Origin: Ramlibacter sp.
GTDB lineage: Bacteria > Pseudomonadota > Gammaproteobacteria > Burkholderiales > Burkholderiaceae_C
Assembly (NCBI GenBank): GCA_030831585.1
Contig: JAURKV010000193.1
Span: 1-42,234, forward strand
Reading direction: 5' to 3'
Length of the DNA stretch: 42,234 nt
Each line of letters begins with the position of its first letter. Position 1 is the stretch's first letter. The notes under the pieces are model-generated. The model did no database searches and was not told the origin of the DNA. It saw only the letters and a program-made list of their open reading frames with translations. This document shows positions 1-8,671 of the stretch, in pieces. A program made the position numbers and the translations under genes.

Positions 1-128
1 CACGCCAGATCGCCAACCGGGCCCTGCACGAGATGCAGGACAAGGGCATTGTCCGTATTGGCTACGGCAGCATCGAGGTGCTCGATTTGCCGGCGCTCCA
101 GGCAATCGCTGCCGGGAACAACGAATAA
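1..128 (+). CDS. Crp/Fnr-type transcriptional regulator, C-terminal end only
   Basis: Only the last 41 complete codons are in the window (reading frame begins at base 3, stop TAA at 126-128). The translation (RQIANRALHEMQ, then IVRIGYGSIEVLDLPAL) resembles the recognition helix and wing of the winged helix-turn-helix of Crp/Fnr regulators, in which a TRE-x-VNRAL-like helix is followed by a short hairpin and an 'IEILD' strand. The gene converges on livF with only four bases between the stop codons. Its effector domain lies outside the window, so the signal cannot be told. It may regulate the neighbouring transport operon, but position is the only hint. Confidence 0.6.
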   Translation, partial: RQIANRALHEMQDKGIVRIGYGSIEVLDLPALQAIAAGNNE

Positions 129-132
129 AAGG

Positions 133-942
133 CTACGCCAGCCACCGCTTGCGGCGCTTGTAGCTCTTGACGTCGCGGAAGCTCTTGCGCTCGCCACCGC
201 CCACGCCGAGGTAGAACTCTTTCACGTCCTCGTTGCTGGCCAGGTCTTGCGCAGGGCCGTCCATCACGATGCGGCCGCTTTCCATGATGTAGCCGTAGTT
301 GGCGTAGCGCAGCGCCATGTTGGTGTTTTGCTCGGCGAGCAAGAAGGTGACCTTCTCCTTGTGGTTGAGGTCCTTCACGATCTCAAACACTTCTTCCACG
401 ATCTGCGGGGCCAGGCCCATGGAGGGCTCGTCCAGCAGAACCAGGTTGGGGCTGGCCATGATCGCGCGGCCGATGGCGCACATCTGCTGCTCGCCACCCG
501 AGGTATAGGCCGCCTGCGAAGTGCGGCGCGTCTTCAAGCGGGGGAAGTAGTTGTAGACCTTCTCCAGATTGGCGGCGACCTCAGCCTTATTCGTGCGGGT
601 GTAGGCGCCGGTGAGCAGGTTCTCCTCGATGGTCAGGTGGGCAAAGCAGTGGCGGCCCTCCATCACCTGCACCACACCGCGTTGCACCAGATCAGCCGGA
701 GAGAGGTTTTCGATGCGCTCACCACGCAATTCAATCGAGCCCTTGGTGACCTCGCCGCGCTCGCCCCTCAGCAGGTTGGACACCGCACGCAGGGTGGTGG
801 TCTTGCCCGCGCCATTGCCGCCGAGGATGGCGACGATGCTGCCCTCTGGCACCTGCAGGGACACGCCCTTGAGCACCAGGATCACGTGGTTGTAAATGAC
901 CTCAATGCCGTTGACGTTGAGGACGATGTTGGAGTTGGGCAT
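133..942 (-). CDS. livF: Branched-chain-type ABC transporter ATP-binding protein LivF
   Basis: 269 aa cytoplasmic ATPase of a Liv-type (HAAT family) importer. Walker A GGNGAGKT is at about residues 41-48. The signature motif is a variant, YTSGGEQQM, and Walker B is LVLLDEP followed by the H-loop region LLAEQNTN. The basic C-terminal tail (KSYKRRKRWLA) extends beyond the minimal LivF core. It is the last gene of a six-gene leftward operon and lies 161 bp after the binding-protein gene, behind several inverted repeats that may set its expression separately. With LivG it powers the LivHM permease. Cargo is uncertain: members of this family carry amino acids, but also amides, urea and aromatic or fatty acids, and the CoA ligase at the head of the operon argues for an acid. 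Confidence 0.93.
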   Translation of the reverse strand: MPNSNIVLNVNGIEVIYNHVILVLKGVSLQVPEGSIVAILGGNGAGKTTTLRAVSNLLRGERGEVTKGSIELRGERIENLSPADLVQRGVVQVMEGRHCFAHLTIEENLLTGAYTRTNKAEVAANLEKVYNYFPRLKTRRTSQAAYTSGGEQQMCAIGRAIMASPNLVLLDEPSMGLAPQIVEEVFEIVKDLNHKEKVTFLLAEQNTNMALRYANYGYIMESGRIVMDGPAQDLASNEDVKEFYLGVGGGERKSFRDVKSYKRRKRWLA

Positions 943-955
943 GATCTTCTCTTTA

Positions 956-1004
956 CCAATCGAAAGCGCTTTACGACAGTGCTTTCACCAGCGCTTTCGA
1001 TTGG
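956..1004. repeat. Perfect 15-bp inverted repeat between binding protein and livF
   Basis: CCAATCGAAAGCGCT (956-970) and its exact reverse complement AGCGCTTTCGATTGG (990-1004) flank a 19-base loop. In the transcript of the leftward operon this makes a long stem just before livF. Such stems downstream of a binding-protein gene usually protect the upstream message or damp the downstream gene. No T-run follows on the transcribed strand, so it is not a classical terminator. A protein-binding operator is the alternative. Confidence 0.7.
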
Positions 1005-1047
1005 CGGCTGCGCTGCAGCCGCTGCCCCTCCCGCATGGCGGGAGGGG
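1005..1047. repeat. Two further adjoining hairpins in the binding protein-livF gap
   Basis: CGGCTG-cgctg-CAGCCG occupies 1005-1021, and CCCCTCCCGC-atg-GCGGGAGGGG (perfect 10-bp arms, 3-base loop) occupies 1025-1047. Together with the 15-bp repeat next to it, nearly all of 956-1047 can fold. The 10-bp GC stem comes first after the binding-protein stop codon on the transcribed strand and could stall 3' exonucleases. There is no U-tract. Confidence 0.6.
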
Positions 1048-1103
1048 ATCGGGAAGCTACCGTCAGACCCGGCAGACTGCCGCGCCTGAGCGGCCGCAGC
1101 CGA

Positions 1104-2450
1104 TTACGACTGGCAGTCTTTCACGTCACGACGCGAAAGCTTCTTGTCGGCCAGGTACTTCTCGGAGCCAGCCTTGACCATCGGCTTGATGATCTGGTCG
1201 TCGGCTTGGTACCAGTCGCTCAGCTGGCCCCACTTGCTGCCGTCCCACACATGGACACGGGCCCAGGTGGATCCCATGTGGTCTGCGCAGCTGGTCGACA
1301 ACGGACGCAGCATCCCGGTAAAGCCCAGGGCAGCCAGGCGCTTGTCGTCGAGATTCAGGTTCTCCATGCCCCAACGCACTTGGTCGGGGGTCATCACCTT
1401 GCCCTTGCCGAAGCGCTCTTGCGCACGGCGCACCGCCTCCACACCCAGCATGGCCATCATGGCGCCGCGGTTGTAAAGCACGGAGCCCACTTCGTCTTTG
1501 GGTCCGGTGCCTTGACCCTTGCCGTGCACAAGGGTGAGAACGTCCTGAATCGCCTTGTAGCTGGTGCCGGTGCCGTTGAGGGCCAGCGCGTTATAGCCCT
1601 TGGCGCCATCGCCCACGTCCTTGGCATCAGGCTCGGCGCCCGCCCACCAAACGCCGTACATCTTGTCGCGCGGGTAGCCGGTGGCTTGGGCCTCTTTGAG
1701 GGCGGTGGAGTTCATCACACCCCAGCCCCACAACAGCACGTAGTCAGGCCGAGCCTGACGCACCTGCAGCCAAGCCGCCTTTTGTTCCAGACCCGGAGCG
1801 GTCACCGGAATCAGGGGCAGGTCGAAGCCGTGCATCTTGGCCCGCTCCTGCAGCAAGGGAATAGGCTCCTTGCCAAAGGGCGAATCGTGATAGACCAGAG
1901 CGATCTTCTTGCCCTTGAGCTTGTCCCAGCCGCCTTCCTTCTTGGCCAGGTGCTGAATCAGGATGTCGGCGCCCGTCCAGTAGCTCCCCATCAAAGGGAA
2001 GTTCCACTTGAATGCGAGGCCATCTTGGGCGACCGACAGGCCGTAGCCCAGGGTCATCAGCGGGATCTTGTCGTTGATGACCTTGTCGGTCAGGGCGAAA
2101 GTGATGCCGGTGGACTGCGGCTCGAACAGGGTCACACCAGGACGGCTCTTGAGGCGCTCATAACACTCGACGCCGCGCGCAGTGTCGTAGCCGGTTTCAC
2201 ACTCTTCGAAGGTGATCTTGACGCCATTGATGCCGCCATCGCGGGCGTTGACCATCTTCAGGTAATCCTGCTTGCCGTTGGCCCAGGGCGTGCCGTTGGG
2301 GCCATAGGCGCCAGTCCGATAGGACAGCAGCGGGAAGAACTGCTCCTTGGCTGCCGCGGCAGCGGCGGGCTTGGCCTGAGCCAGGGCCAGGCTGCTGCCC
2401 AGGGCAGCCGCGGCCATCAAGGCGGCTGTGGCGAGCGTGCGAAGTTTCAT
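1104..2450 (-). CDS. Periplasmic substrate-binding protein of the Liv-type transporter
   Basis: 448 aa. I place the start at the ATG at 2450 rather than the ORF-track start at 2618, because it is preceded by GGAGAC and opens a clean signal peptide (MKLRTLATAALMAAAALGSSLALAQA, cleavage near residue 26). The mature protein resembles type I periplasmic binding proteins (Peripla_BP_6). It is longer than E. coli LivJ/LivK, and two Cys close together (EECETGY and VECYER) could form a disulfide. It would capture the substrate in the periplasm for LivHMGF. It lies fifth in the operon, 94 bp after livM. Its divergence from the amino-acid-binding LivJ type fits a carboxylic acid ligand, which is inference from the operon's CoA ligase. 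Confidence 0.88.
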   Translation of the reverse strand: MKLRTLATAALMAAAALGSSLALAQAKPAAAAAAKEQFFPLLSYRTGAYGPNGTPWANGKQDYLKMVNARDGGINGVKITFEECETGYDTARGVECYERLKSRPGVTLFEPQSTGITFALTDKVINDKIPLMTLGYGLSVAQDGLAFKWNFPLMGSYWTGADILIQHLAKKEGGWDKLKGKKIALVYHDSPFGKEPIPLLQERAKMHGFDLPLIPVTAPGLEQKAAWLQVRQARPDYVLLWGWGVMNSTALKEAQATGYPRDKMYGVWWAGAEPDAKDVGDGAKGYNALALNGTGTSYKAIQDVLTLVHGKGQGTGPKDEVGSVLYNRGAMMAMLGVEAVRRAQERFGKGKVMTPDQVRWGMENLNLDDKRLAALGFTGMLRPLSTSCADHMGSTWARVHVWDGSKWGQLSDWYQADDQIIKPMVKAGSEKYLADKKLSRRDVKDCQS

Positions 2451-2544
2451 GGTTGTCTCCTCGGTTTGGATGAAAGGCCGGTGGTCCGGTCGTGGGTTGC
2501 GGGTCGGAAATCGGAAATCAGAGATAGAGCCTAGCGAAAGGAAC

Positions 2545-3627
2545 TCAGTGCGGGAAGGGCCAGAGGCGAAGCTTTTGCTTGCCCGTCGCCCACAGGCGCG
2601 CCAGGCCATGCGGCTCAACGATCAGGAACCAGGCAATCAGCGCACCAAAAATCATGAACTCGGCATGCGACAGGCCCGCGGTGGAAATCTCCAGGCCCAC
2701 CAGGCCGGCCAGCAGCGGCAGCACCTGGCTCAGCACGATAGGCAGGATGATGATGAAGGCGGCGCCAAAGAAGCTGCCCATGATGGAGCCCATGCCGCCA
2801 ATGATCACCATGAACAGCAGCCGGAAGGACATGTCCACCGAAAAGGCGGCTGGCTCCCAGGTGCCCAGATAGACAAAGGCCCACAGGCCTCCGGCCACGC
2901 CGATGATGAACGAGCTCACCGCAAAGGCCGACAGCTTGGCGTACATGGGCCGAATGCCGATCACCGCTGCAGCCACGTCCATGTCGCGAATGGCCATCCA
3001 CTCGCGACCGACCGCGCCACGCACCAGGTTCTTGGCTAGCAGGGCCATCACCGAGACGAAGGCCAGGCACAGCCAATATTTGCTCTCGGCGCTCTCGATC
3101 GGAATGCCAAACACCTGCAGCCCAGCGGCCGACACTGAACCAGAGTCGGAATTGTTGGTGAGCCACTTGATCCGCAGGAACATCCAGTCGGCGAAGAACT
3201 GCGCTGCCAGTGTGGCCACCGCCAGGTACAGGCCCTTGACCCGCAGGGAGGGCAGGCCAAAGACGATGCCGAACAAGGTAGCGCACACGCCACCCAGCAA
3301 CAGTGCCGGAATCAGGGGCAGGCCGTCAATGCGCGCGAAGAAGTTGAAGGCGCCGTAGGCACCCACGGCCATGAAGGCGGCCGAGCCCAGGGAGATCTGG
3401 CCGCAATAGCCCACCAGGATGTTCACCCCCAGCGCGGCCAGCGACATGATCAGGAAGGGGATCAAGATGGCGCGGTAGAAGTAGTCGGTGACCAGCCCGG
3501 GAACCAGGGGCACCAGAAATGCCGCCAACACCAGCGCCAGAACGAGAACACGGTCCTGGGTAATGGCGAAGATCTGCTGGTCGGCCTGGTAAGAGGTCTT
3601 GAACTGGCCGTTTTCGCGGTAAAGCAT
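2545..3627 (-). CDS. livM: Branched-chain-type ABC transporter permease LivM
   Basis: 360 aa inner-membrane permease. After a hydrophilic N-terminus (about 25 residues) come hydrophobic segments beginning with VLVLALVLAAFLVPLVPGLV, consistent with the multi-span LivM fold. The stretches NILVGYCGQISLGSAAFMAVGAY and GGMGSIMGSFFGAAF are typical of this family, and REWMAIRDMDVAAAVIGI corresponds to the cytoplasmic loop that contacts the ATPases. It starts 10 bp after the livH stop, so the two are probably co-translated. It pairs with LivH to form the translocation channel. Confidence 0.92.
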   Translation of the reverse strand: MLYRENGQFKTSYQADQQIFAITQDRVLVLALVLAAFLVPLVPGLVTDYFYRAILIPFLIMSLAALGVNILVGYCGQISLGSAAFMAVGAYGAFNFFARIDGLPLIPALLLGGVCATLFGIVFGLPSLRVKGLYLAVATLAAQFFADWMFLRIKWLTNNSDSGSVSAAGLQVFGIPIESAESKYWLCLAFVSVMALLAKNLVRGAVGREWMAIRDMDVAAAVIGIRPMYAKLSAFAVSSFIIGVAGGLWAFVYLGTWEPAAFSVDMSFRLLFMVIIGGMGSIMGSFFGAAFIIILPIVLSQVLPLLAGLVGLEISTAGLSHAEFMIFGALIAWFLIVEPHGLARLWATGKQKLRLWPFPH

Positions 3628-3637
3628 GGTTTTTTCC

Positions 3638-4567
3638 TCAGACCCGGTCGATGATTTTCTCTCCGAAGAGACCTTGCGGCCTGATCAGAAGAAAGCCGAG
3701 CGCCAGCACATACGCGAACCAGATTTCAATACCGCCGCCCACCAGGGGGCCGATGTAAATCTCGGAGAGCTTCTCGCCCACGCCAATGATCAGGCCGCCG
3801 ATGATGGCGCCAGGTACCGAGGTGAGCCCCCCCAAAATCACCACCGGCAAGGCGCGAAGGGCCACCGTCGCCAGCGTGAACTGCACACCGAGCTTGCTAC
3901 CCCAGATCATGCCGGCCACGAGAGCCACCACACCGGCCACGCACCAGACAATGACCCAGATACGATTGAGCGGAATGCCAATGGACTGCGCTGCCTGGTG
4001 GTCGTCGGCCACCGCACGCAGGGCCCGGCCGGTGCTGGTCTTTTGGAAGAACAGGGTGAGCAAGGCGACCATCACTGCAGCAATCGCGGCAGCAATCAAG
4101 TCCTCCTGGTTGACCATCACGCCGCCGTCGAAGACGCCCTCAAGCACCAACACCGGGTCTTTGGGCATGCCGATATTGATGGTGTAGATGCTCGAGCCGA
4201 ACAGGGTCTGGCCCAGGCCCTCGAGAAAGTAGGCAATGCCCAGGGTGGCCATGAGCAGCGTTGCGCCCTCCTGATTGACCAGGTGGCGCAGCACCAGGGC
4301 TTCGACCAGCCAGGCCACCACGAACATGATGGCCCCGGCAATGATGAAGGCCGCCAGATTGGCCAGCACCTTGCTGTCCAGGCCGGTCCACTCGGGAATC
4401 CACTCGGCAAAGCGCGCCATCGCGAGCGCGCCGAACAGCACCATCGCCCCTTGGGCAAAGTTGAACACGCCCGAGGCCTTGAAGATCAGGACAAAGCCCA
4501 GGGCCACCAGCGAATAAAGCATGCCGGCCATCAGGCCGCCGAGCAGGGTTTCAAGAAAAAATGCCAT
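3638..4567 (-). CDS. livH: Branched-chain-type ABC transporter permease LivH
   Basis: 309 aa inner-membrane permease. The N-terminus ETLLGGLMAGMLYSLVALG and the following FNFAQGAMVLFGA are hallmark LivH sequences. The cytoplasmic coupling loop reads GRALRAVADDHQAAQSIGI, and the C-terminal part has GGLTSVPGAIIGGLIIG. Length is normal for LivH. It lies 12 bp after livG and 10 bp before livM in the leftward operon, so it should be expressed as a unit with both. Confidence 0.93.
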   Translation of the reverse strand: MAFFLETLLGGLMAGMLYSLVALGFVLIFKASGVFNFAQGAMVLFGALAMARFAEWIPEWTGLDSKVLANLAAFIIAGAIMFVVAWLVEALVLRHLVNQEGATLLMATLGIAYFLEGLGQTLFGSSIYTINIGMPKDPVLVLEGVFDGGVMVNQEDLIAAAIAAVMVALLTLFFQKTSTGRALRAVADDHQAAQSIGIPLNRIWVIVWCVAGVVALVAGMIWGSKLGVQFTLATVALRALPVVILGGLTSVPGAIIGGLIIGVGEKLSEIYIGPLVGGGIEIWFAYVLALGFLLIRPQGLFGEKIIDRV

Positions 4568-4579
4568 GGTGCTTGTTCC

Positions 4580-5413
4580 TCAGTGCGATGTGCCGAGGTA
4601 CGCGCGGATCACATCCTCGTTGTTGCGCACTTCCTCGGGCGATCCGTCGCCGATTTTCTTGCCGTAGTCGAGCACCACCACCCGGTCGGAGATGTCCATC
4701 ACCACGCCCATGTCGTGCTCGATCAGGACGACAGTGGTTCCGAACTCCTCGTTCACGTCGAGAATGAAGCGGCACATGTCCTGCTTCTCTTCGACGTTCA
4801 TACCGGCCATCGGCTCGTCGAGCAGCAGAACCTGCGGCTCCATCGCCAGGGCACGGCCCAGGTCCACGCGCCTTTGTAGGCCGTCGGGCAGCTGGCCGAC
4901 CGGCGTCTTGCGATAAGCCTGGATCTCGAGAAAGTCGATGATGCGCTCGACATGCTCGCGATGGGCAATCTCCTCGCGCAGGGCCGGGCCGATGCGCAAG
5001 GCCTGCAGAAACAGGTTGCTCTTGATGCGCAGGTTACGGCCGGACATGATGTTGTCCAGCACGCTCATGCCCTTGAACAAGGCCAGGTTCTGGAAGGTGC
5101 GGGCCACACCCATCTCGGCGACCTGGCGCGAGTTCATGTCCCGGAACTGCTGGCCGCGGAAGGTGATGGTCCCCTGCTGCGGGTGGTAGACCCCGTTGAT
5201 GCAATTGAGCATCGACGATTTACCAGCGCCATTGGGACCGATGATCGCGCGGATTTCGTGCTCGCGGACATTGAAGCTGATGTCGGTCAGCGCCTTCACG
5301 CCGCCGAAGGCCAGCGAGATATTCTGCACGTCAAGGATCACGTCGCCGATCTGGCGGCCAGCGGTGGCGTTTGCCGTCGCGTCGGTAGCGGGGGTGGAGT
5401 GGTCTAGGGTCAT
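4580..5413 (-). CDS. livG: Branched-chain-type ABC transporter ATP-binding protein LivG
   Basis: 277 aa cytoplasmic ATPase. Walker A GPNGAGKS is at about residues 59-66 and Walker B is VLLLDEPMAGM. The signature motif is a non-canonical QLPDGLQRRVDLGRAL in place of LSGGQ. This degenerate signature is, as far as I recall, common in LivG proteins encoded beside CoA ligases. An Ala/Thr-rich N-terminal tail of about 20 residues precedes the domain. The start overlaps the stop of the upstream CoA-ligase gene (ATGA at 5410-5413), so translation of the ATPase is coupled to the ligase, which strengthens the idea that import and activation go together. Confidence 0.93.
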   Translation of the reverse strand: MTLDHSTPATDATANATAGRQIGDVILDVQNISLAFGGVKALTDISFNVREHEIRAIIGPNGAGKSSMLNCINGVYHPQQGTITFRGQQFRDMNSRQVAEMGVARTFQNLALFKGMSVLDNIMSGRNLRIKSNLFLQALRIGPALREEIAHREHVERIIDFLEIQAYRKTPVGQLPDGLQRRVDLGRALAMEPQVLLLDEPMAGMNVEEKQDMCRFILDVNEEFGTTVVLIEHDMGVVMDISDRVVVLDYGKKIGDGSPEEVRNNEDVIRAYLGTSH

Positions 5414-7347
5414 GCGGCCGCCTTCATCGGCTGGAAGGTCTTGGCGTCGGTGATCTTCAGGTCGGCGCTCACCTTGCCGGTACGGCCGTCCTCGAACTTC
5501 ACCTGGGTCTCGATGAACTGCTCGGTCTTGCCGCCATAGAGCGCGTCGATCAGTACGCCGTACTTGTCGGCAATGAAACCGCGGCGGACCTTGTTGGTGC
5601 GAGTCAGCTCGCCGTCGTCGGCGTCAAGTTCCTTGTGCAGCACCAGGAAGCGGTGAATCTGTGAGCCCGCCAGGCGCTCGTCGGCGGCCAGGTCGGCGTT
5701 GACCTTTTCCACACAATCGCGAATCAGCTCATAGACCTCGGGCTTACCCGCCAGGTCGGGGTAGCCGGCGTAGGGCAGGTTGCGCTTCTCGGCCCAGTTA
5801 CCCACCGCGTCGAAGTCGATGTTGATCATGGCGCAGACCTTGTCGCGCTTGTCGCCCAGGGCCACGGCTTCCTTGATGTGCGGGAAGAACTTGAGCTTGT
5901 TCTCGATGTACTTGGGCGCGAACATAGCGCCGTTGGCCAGTGCCCCCACGTCCTTGGCGCGGTCGATGATCTTGAGGTGACCCTGGGCGTCGAGAAAGCC
6001 TGCGTCTCCGGTGCGGTACCAGCCGTCGGCCGTCTTGACCTCGGCGGTTGCCTCGGGGTTTTTGTAGTACTCGCGCAGCAGGCCGGAGGAGCGCACCAAG
6101 ATCTCGCCATTGTCGGCCACCTGGATCTCCACGCCGCGGCAGGGCACGCCCACCGTGTCGGCCTTCACCTCGTGGTCAGGTTGCATGCAGACGAAAACCG
6201 CGGTCTCGGTGGACCCGTACAACTGCTTGAGGTTGATGCCGATGGCGCGGTAGAAGGTGAACAGGTCAGGGCCGATCGCCTCGCCCGCGGTGTAGGCCAC
6301 CCGCACCCTGGAAAAGCCCAGGTTGTTGCGCAGCGGTCCGTAGACCAGCAGGTCGCCCAGGGCGTACTTGAGCCGGTCGATGAGGCCCACCGATTTGCCG
6401 TCGCGCAGTTGCGGTCCGACGCGGCGCGCCAGATCCATGCAGGCGTGGAACATGCCGCGCTTGATCGCGCCGGCGTCTTCCATGCGGATCATCACGCTGG
6501 TGAGAAGCCCCTCGAACACCCGGGGCGGCGCGAAGTAATAGGTGGGACCGATCTCCTTGAGGTCGATGGTCACCGTGGCGGCCGACTCGGGGCAGTTCAC
6601 CACATAGCCGCAGGCCAGCCACTGAGCGTAGCTGAAGATGTTTTGCCCGATCCAGGCTGGCGGCAGGTAGGCCAGCACCTCCTCCTCGGCGGTCAGCTTG
6701 TCGAACTCGGCGCCAGCGCGAGCGCGATCGAGCAGCGACGCGTGCGTATGCACCACACCCTTGGGCGTGCCGGTGGTGCCGGAAGTGAAGAACATGGCCG
6801 CTGGCTCGTCAGCCTGGCCGCGGGCCACTTCTGCCTCGATGAACCGGGGATGCTGCTGCGCAAAAACCTGGCCGGCAGCGATCAGCTCGTCGAGCGAGGC
6901 GAGGCCCGGCTCGTCGTACTTGCGCAGGCCACGCGGGTCGTCGAAATAAAGCTGCGCCAACTGCGGGCACTGAGGGCGGATTTCGAGGAGCTTGTCGATT
7001 TGCTCCTGGTCCTCCGCGAAGGCAAAGCGCACCTCGGCGTTGTTGATCGGGAACACGCACTCGGCAGCTGCCGCGTCCTGGTACAGGGGGACGGGAATGG
7101 CGCCCAGCGACTGCGCGGCCAGCATGGTGGCGTAGAGGCGCGGCCGGTTGGCACCCAGCACCACCATGTGCTCGCCACGGCGCAGGCCGGCCTGGTGGAG
7201 GCCACAGGCAATTTGCTCGACGAGTTGCGCCAGGTGGGCCCAGGTGAGGGTCTGCCAGATGCCGTATTCCTTCTCGCGCATGGCGGCACTGTCACCGCGC
7301 TCGCGGGCATGCTGGGAAAGCAGCTGGGGGAAGGTCTCCAGGGTCAT
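5410..7347 (-). CDS. AMP-dependent acyl-CoA ligase (long-chain or aromatic acid type)
   Basis: 645 aa cytoplasmic ANL-superfamily ligase, which would turn an imported carboxylic acid, ATP and CoA into acyl-CoA, AMP and PPi. The P-loop is FFTSGTTGTPKGVVHTHAS, the adenine-binding motif YGSTETA, and the hinge region WYRTGDAGFLD followed by the DRAKDVGALANG segment. The C-terminal domain lacks an obvious PTRSGK-type ending but includes TRTNKVRRGF, which carries the likely catalytic Lys, as in long-chain FadD-like enzymes. It heads the operon and overlaps livG by ATGA. The start (MTLETFPQLL) has no strong ribosome site in front of it. Substrate class is inferred, not shown. Confidence 0.88.
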   Translation of the reverse strand: MTLETFPQLLSQHARERGDSAAMREKEYGIWQTLTWAHLAQLVEQIACGLHQAGLRRGEHMVVLGANRPRLYATMLAAQSLGAIPVPLYQDAAAAECVFPINNAEVRFAFAEDQEQIDKLLEIRPQCPQLAQLYFDDPRGLRKYDEPGLASLDELIAAGQVFAQQHPRFIEAEVARGQADEPAAMFFTSGTTGTPKGVVHTHASLLDRARAGAEFDKLTAEEEVLAYLPPAWIGQNIFSYAQWLACGYVVNCPESAATVTIDLKEIGPTYYFAPPRVFEGLLTSVMIRMEDAGAIKRGMFHACMDLARRVGPQLRDGKSVGLIDRLKYALGDLLVYGPLRNNLGFSRVRVAYTAGEAIGPDLFTFYRAIGINLKQLYGSTETAVFVCMQPDHEVKADTVGVPCRGVEIQVADNGEILVRSSGLLREYYKNPEATAEVKTADGWYRTGDAGFLDAQGHLKIIDRAKDVGALANGAMFAPKYIENKLKFFPHIKEAVALGDKRDKVCAMINIDFDAVGNWAEKRNLPYAGYPDLAGKPEVYELIRDCVEKVNADLAADERLAGSQIHRFLVLHKELDADDGELTRTNKVRRGFIADKYGVLIDALYGGKTEQFIETQVKFEDGRTGKVSADLKITDAKTFQPMKAAA

Positions 7348-7519
7348 GGCTGTGTGTGTCCGTCATCCCGCCTGCGCAGGTGCGCCAACGGGTCGGACTG
7401 ATTCTTTCCCCGCTGCGTCCTGAAAACTGTTCGTGGCAGGACAGTGTCGGCTAGGGTTAACCCGAACTCGCGGCAAGCGCCGACGCCCCTTCACCCGCTG
7501 CTTGGGCTAGCGTGGATCG
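7348..7519. promoter_or_regulatory. Divergent control region, transporter operon and glycoside hydrolase
   Basis: 172 bp between two divergent genes. Two perfect 10-bp palindromes are visible: CCTGCGCAGG at 7371-7380 and GGGTTAACCC at 7454-7463. The second sits inside a wider GTCGGC...GCCGAC pair. Either could be an operator. I could not pick out convincing -35/-10 boxes on either strand. Confidence 0.35.
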
Positions 7520-8671
7520 ATGCAAAACCGACACTTCTTTCGCAATCGGCGCGCGAGCGACGGGGGGCAGGCGGCCATCGCGGTCGGGCTGGCCATGAGC
7601 CTGAGCTTCACCCTGGCACTCGGTCAACCCGGCCCGCCTGCGCGCCCGAACGCCGGGCAGGCCTGTCACGCAGTCAGCCGCCAGGCCTGCGAGGTGGCCC
7701 ACGCGCTGGGCCGCGGGGTGAACCTGGGCAATGCGCTGGACGCGCCGCGCGAAGGCGACTGGGGCCTCCGGCTGGAGCCTGCGCTACTCGACCGGGCCAC
7801 CCGCCACTTTCAGACGGTGCGCCTGCCGGTGCGCTGGAGCAACCACGCCTCACCAGACGCGCAGGCGCGACTCGACGAGACCTTCGCCCGCCGGGTGGAT
7901 GCGGTGATCGACCGGCTGCTGGCTGGCGGCGGCTTTGTCATCCTGGACATGCACCACTACAAGCAGTTGACCGGCGGTCCAAGGCACCCGAACGAATTCG
8001 CAGTAGACCCGGCGGTGGTCGAGGCACGGCTGGTGAACCTGTGGCGGCAGATCGCCGCACGCTACCGAGACCGGTCGCCGAGATTGCTGTTCGAATTGCT
8101 CAACGAGCCGCAAGGGGAGGCAGGGGGCGCAGGGGGAAGCGCGCTCGGCGGCGCGCGCTGGAACCGGCTGGCGGCGCGGGCCCTGGCCGCGGTGCGCGAG
8201 ACCAACCCCGAACGGGTGGTGTTGATCGGCCCCGACGACTGGAACCACCCGCGCGGCCTCACCCGGTTGCGGCTGCCGTCGGACCGGCACCTGATCGTGG
8301 CCATTCACAGCTACGACCCCTTCGACTTCACCCACCAGGGCGTGCCCTGGCGCCAACCAGTGCTGCCCTTGGGCCGTCCCTGCTGCGACGCTGCCCAGCG
8401 CCAGACGCTGCGCGAGGCCCTGGACACCGCCACCGCCTGGAGCCGAACGGCCGGCGTGCCGCTTCATCTGGGCGAGTTCGGCGCCTATCGCGAGGCCCCC
8501 ATGGAATCGCGCGCGGCCTACGCCCGCATGGTGCGCGAGGAAGCCGAGGCCCGCGGCATCGGCTGGGCATGGTGGGAGTTCGCCTCGGACTTTTCGCCGG
8601 TGTGGGATGCGGGCAAGGGGGGGTGGGTGGAGCCGATCAGACGGGCCCTGGGTGTAGAGACCCCACGCTAG
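7520..8671 (+). CDS. Secreted glycoside hydrolase family 5 (endoglucanase-like)
   Basis: 383 aa. A basic N-terminus and a hydrophobic stretch (AAIAVGLAMSLSFTLALG, about residues 18-35) form an export signal. The (beta/alpha)8 domain follows. GVNLGNALD opens it, LDMHHYKQL is the conserved His region, LLFELLNEP carries the acid/base Glu196, AIHSYDP the conserved His/Tyr, and PLHLGEFGAY the nucleophile Glu319. Length fits a single-domain GH5 without a carbohydrate-binding module. It should cut beta-1,4-glucans or similar polysaccharides outside the cytoplasm. It is a lone gene, divergent from the transport operon and convergent with the lacI remnant. The ribosome site before ATG 7520 is weak, so the start could lie further in. 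Confidence 0.87.
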   Translation: MQNRHFFRNRRASDGGQAAIAVGLAMSLSFTLALGQPGPPARPNAGQACHAVSRQACEVAHALGRGVNLGNALDAPREGDWGLRLEPALLDRATRHFQTVRLPVRWSNHASPDAQARLDETFARRVDAVIDRLLAGGGFVILDMHHYKQLTGGPRHPNEFAVDPAVVEARLVNLWRQIAARYRDRSPRLLFELLNEPQGEAGGAGGSALGGARWNRLAARALAAVRETNPERVVLIGPDDWNHPRGLTRLRLPSDRHLIVAIHSYDPFDFTHQGVPWRQPVLPLGRPCCDAAQRQTLREALDTATAWSRTAGVPLHLGEFGAYREAPMESRAAYARMVREEAEARGIGWAWWEFASDFSPVWDAGKGGWVEPIRRALGVETPR

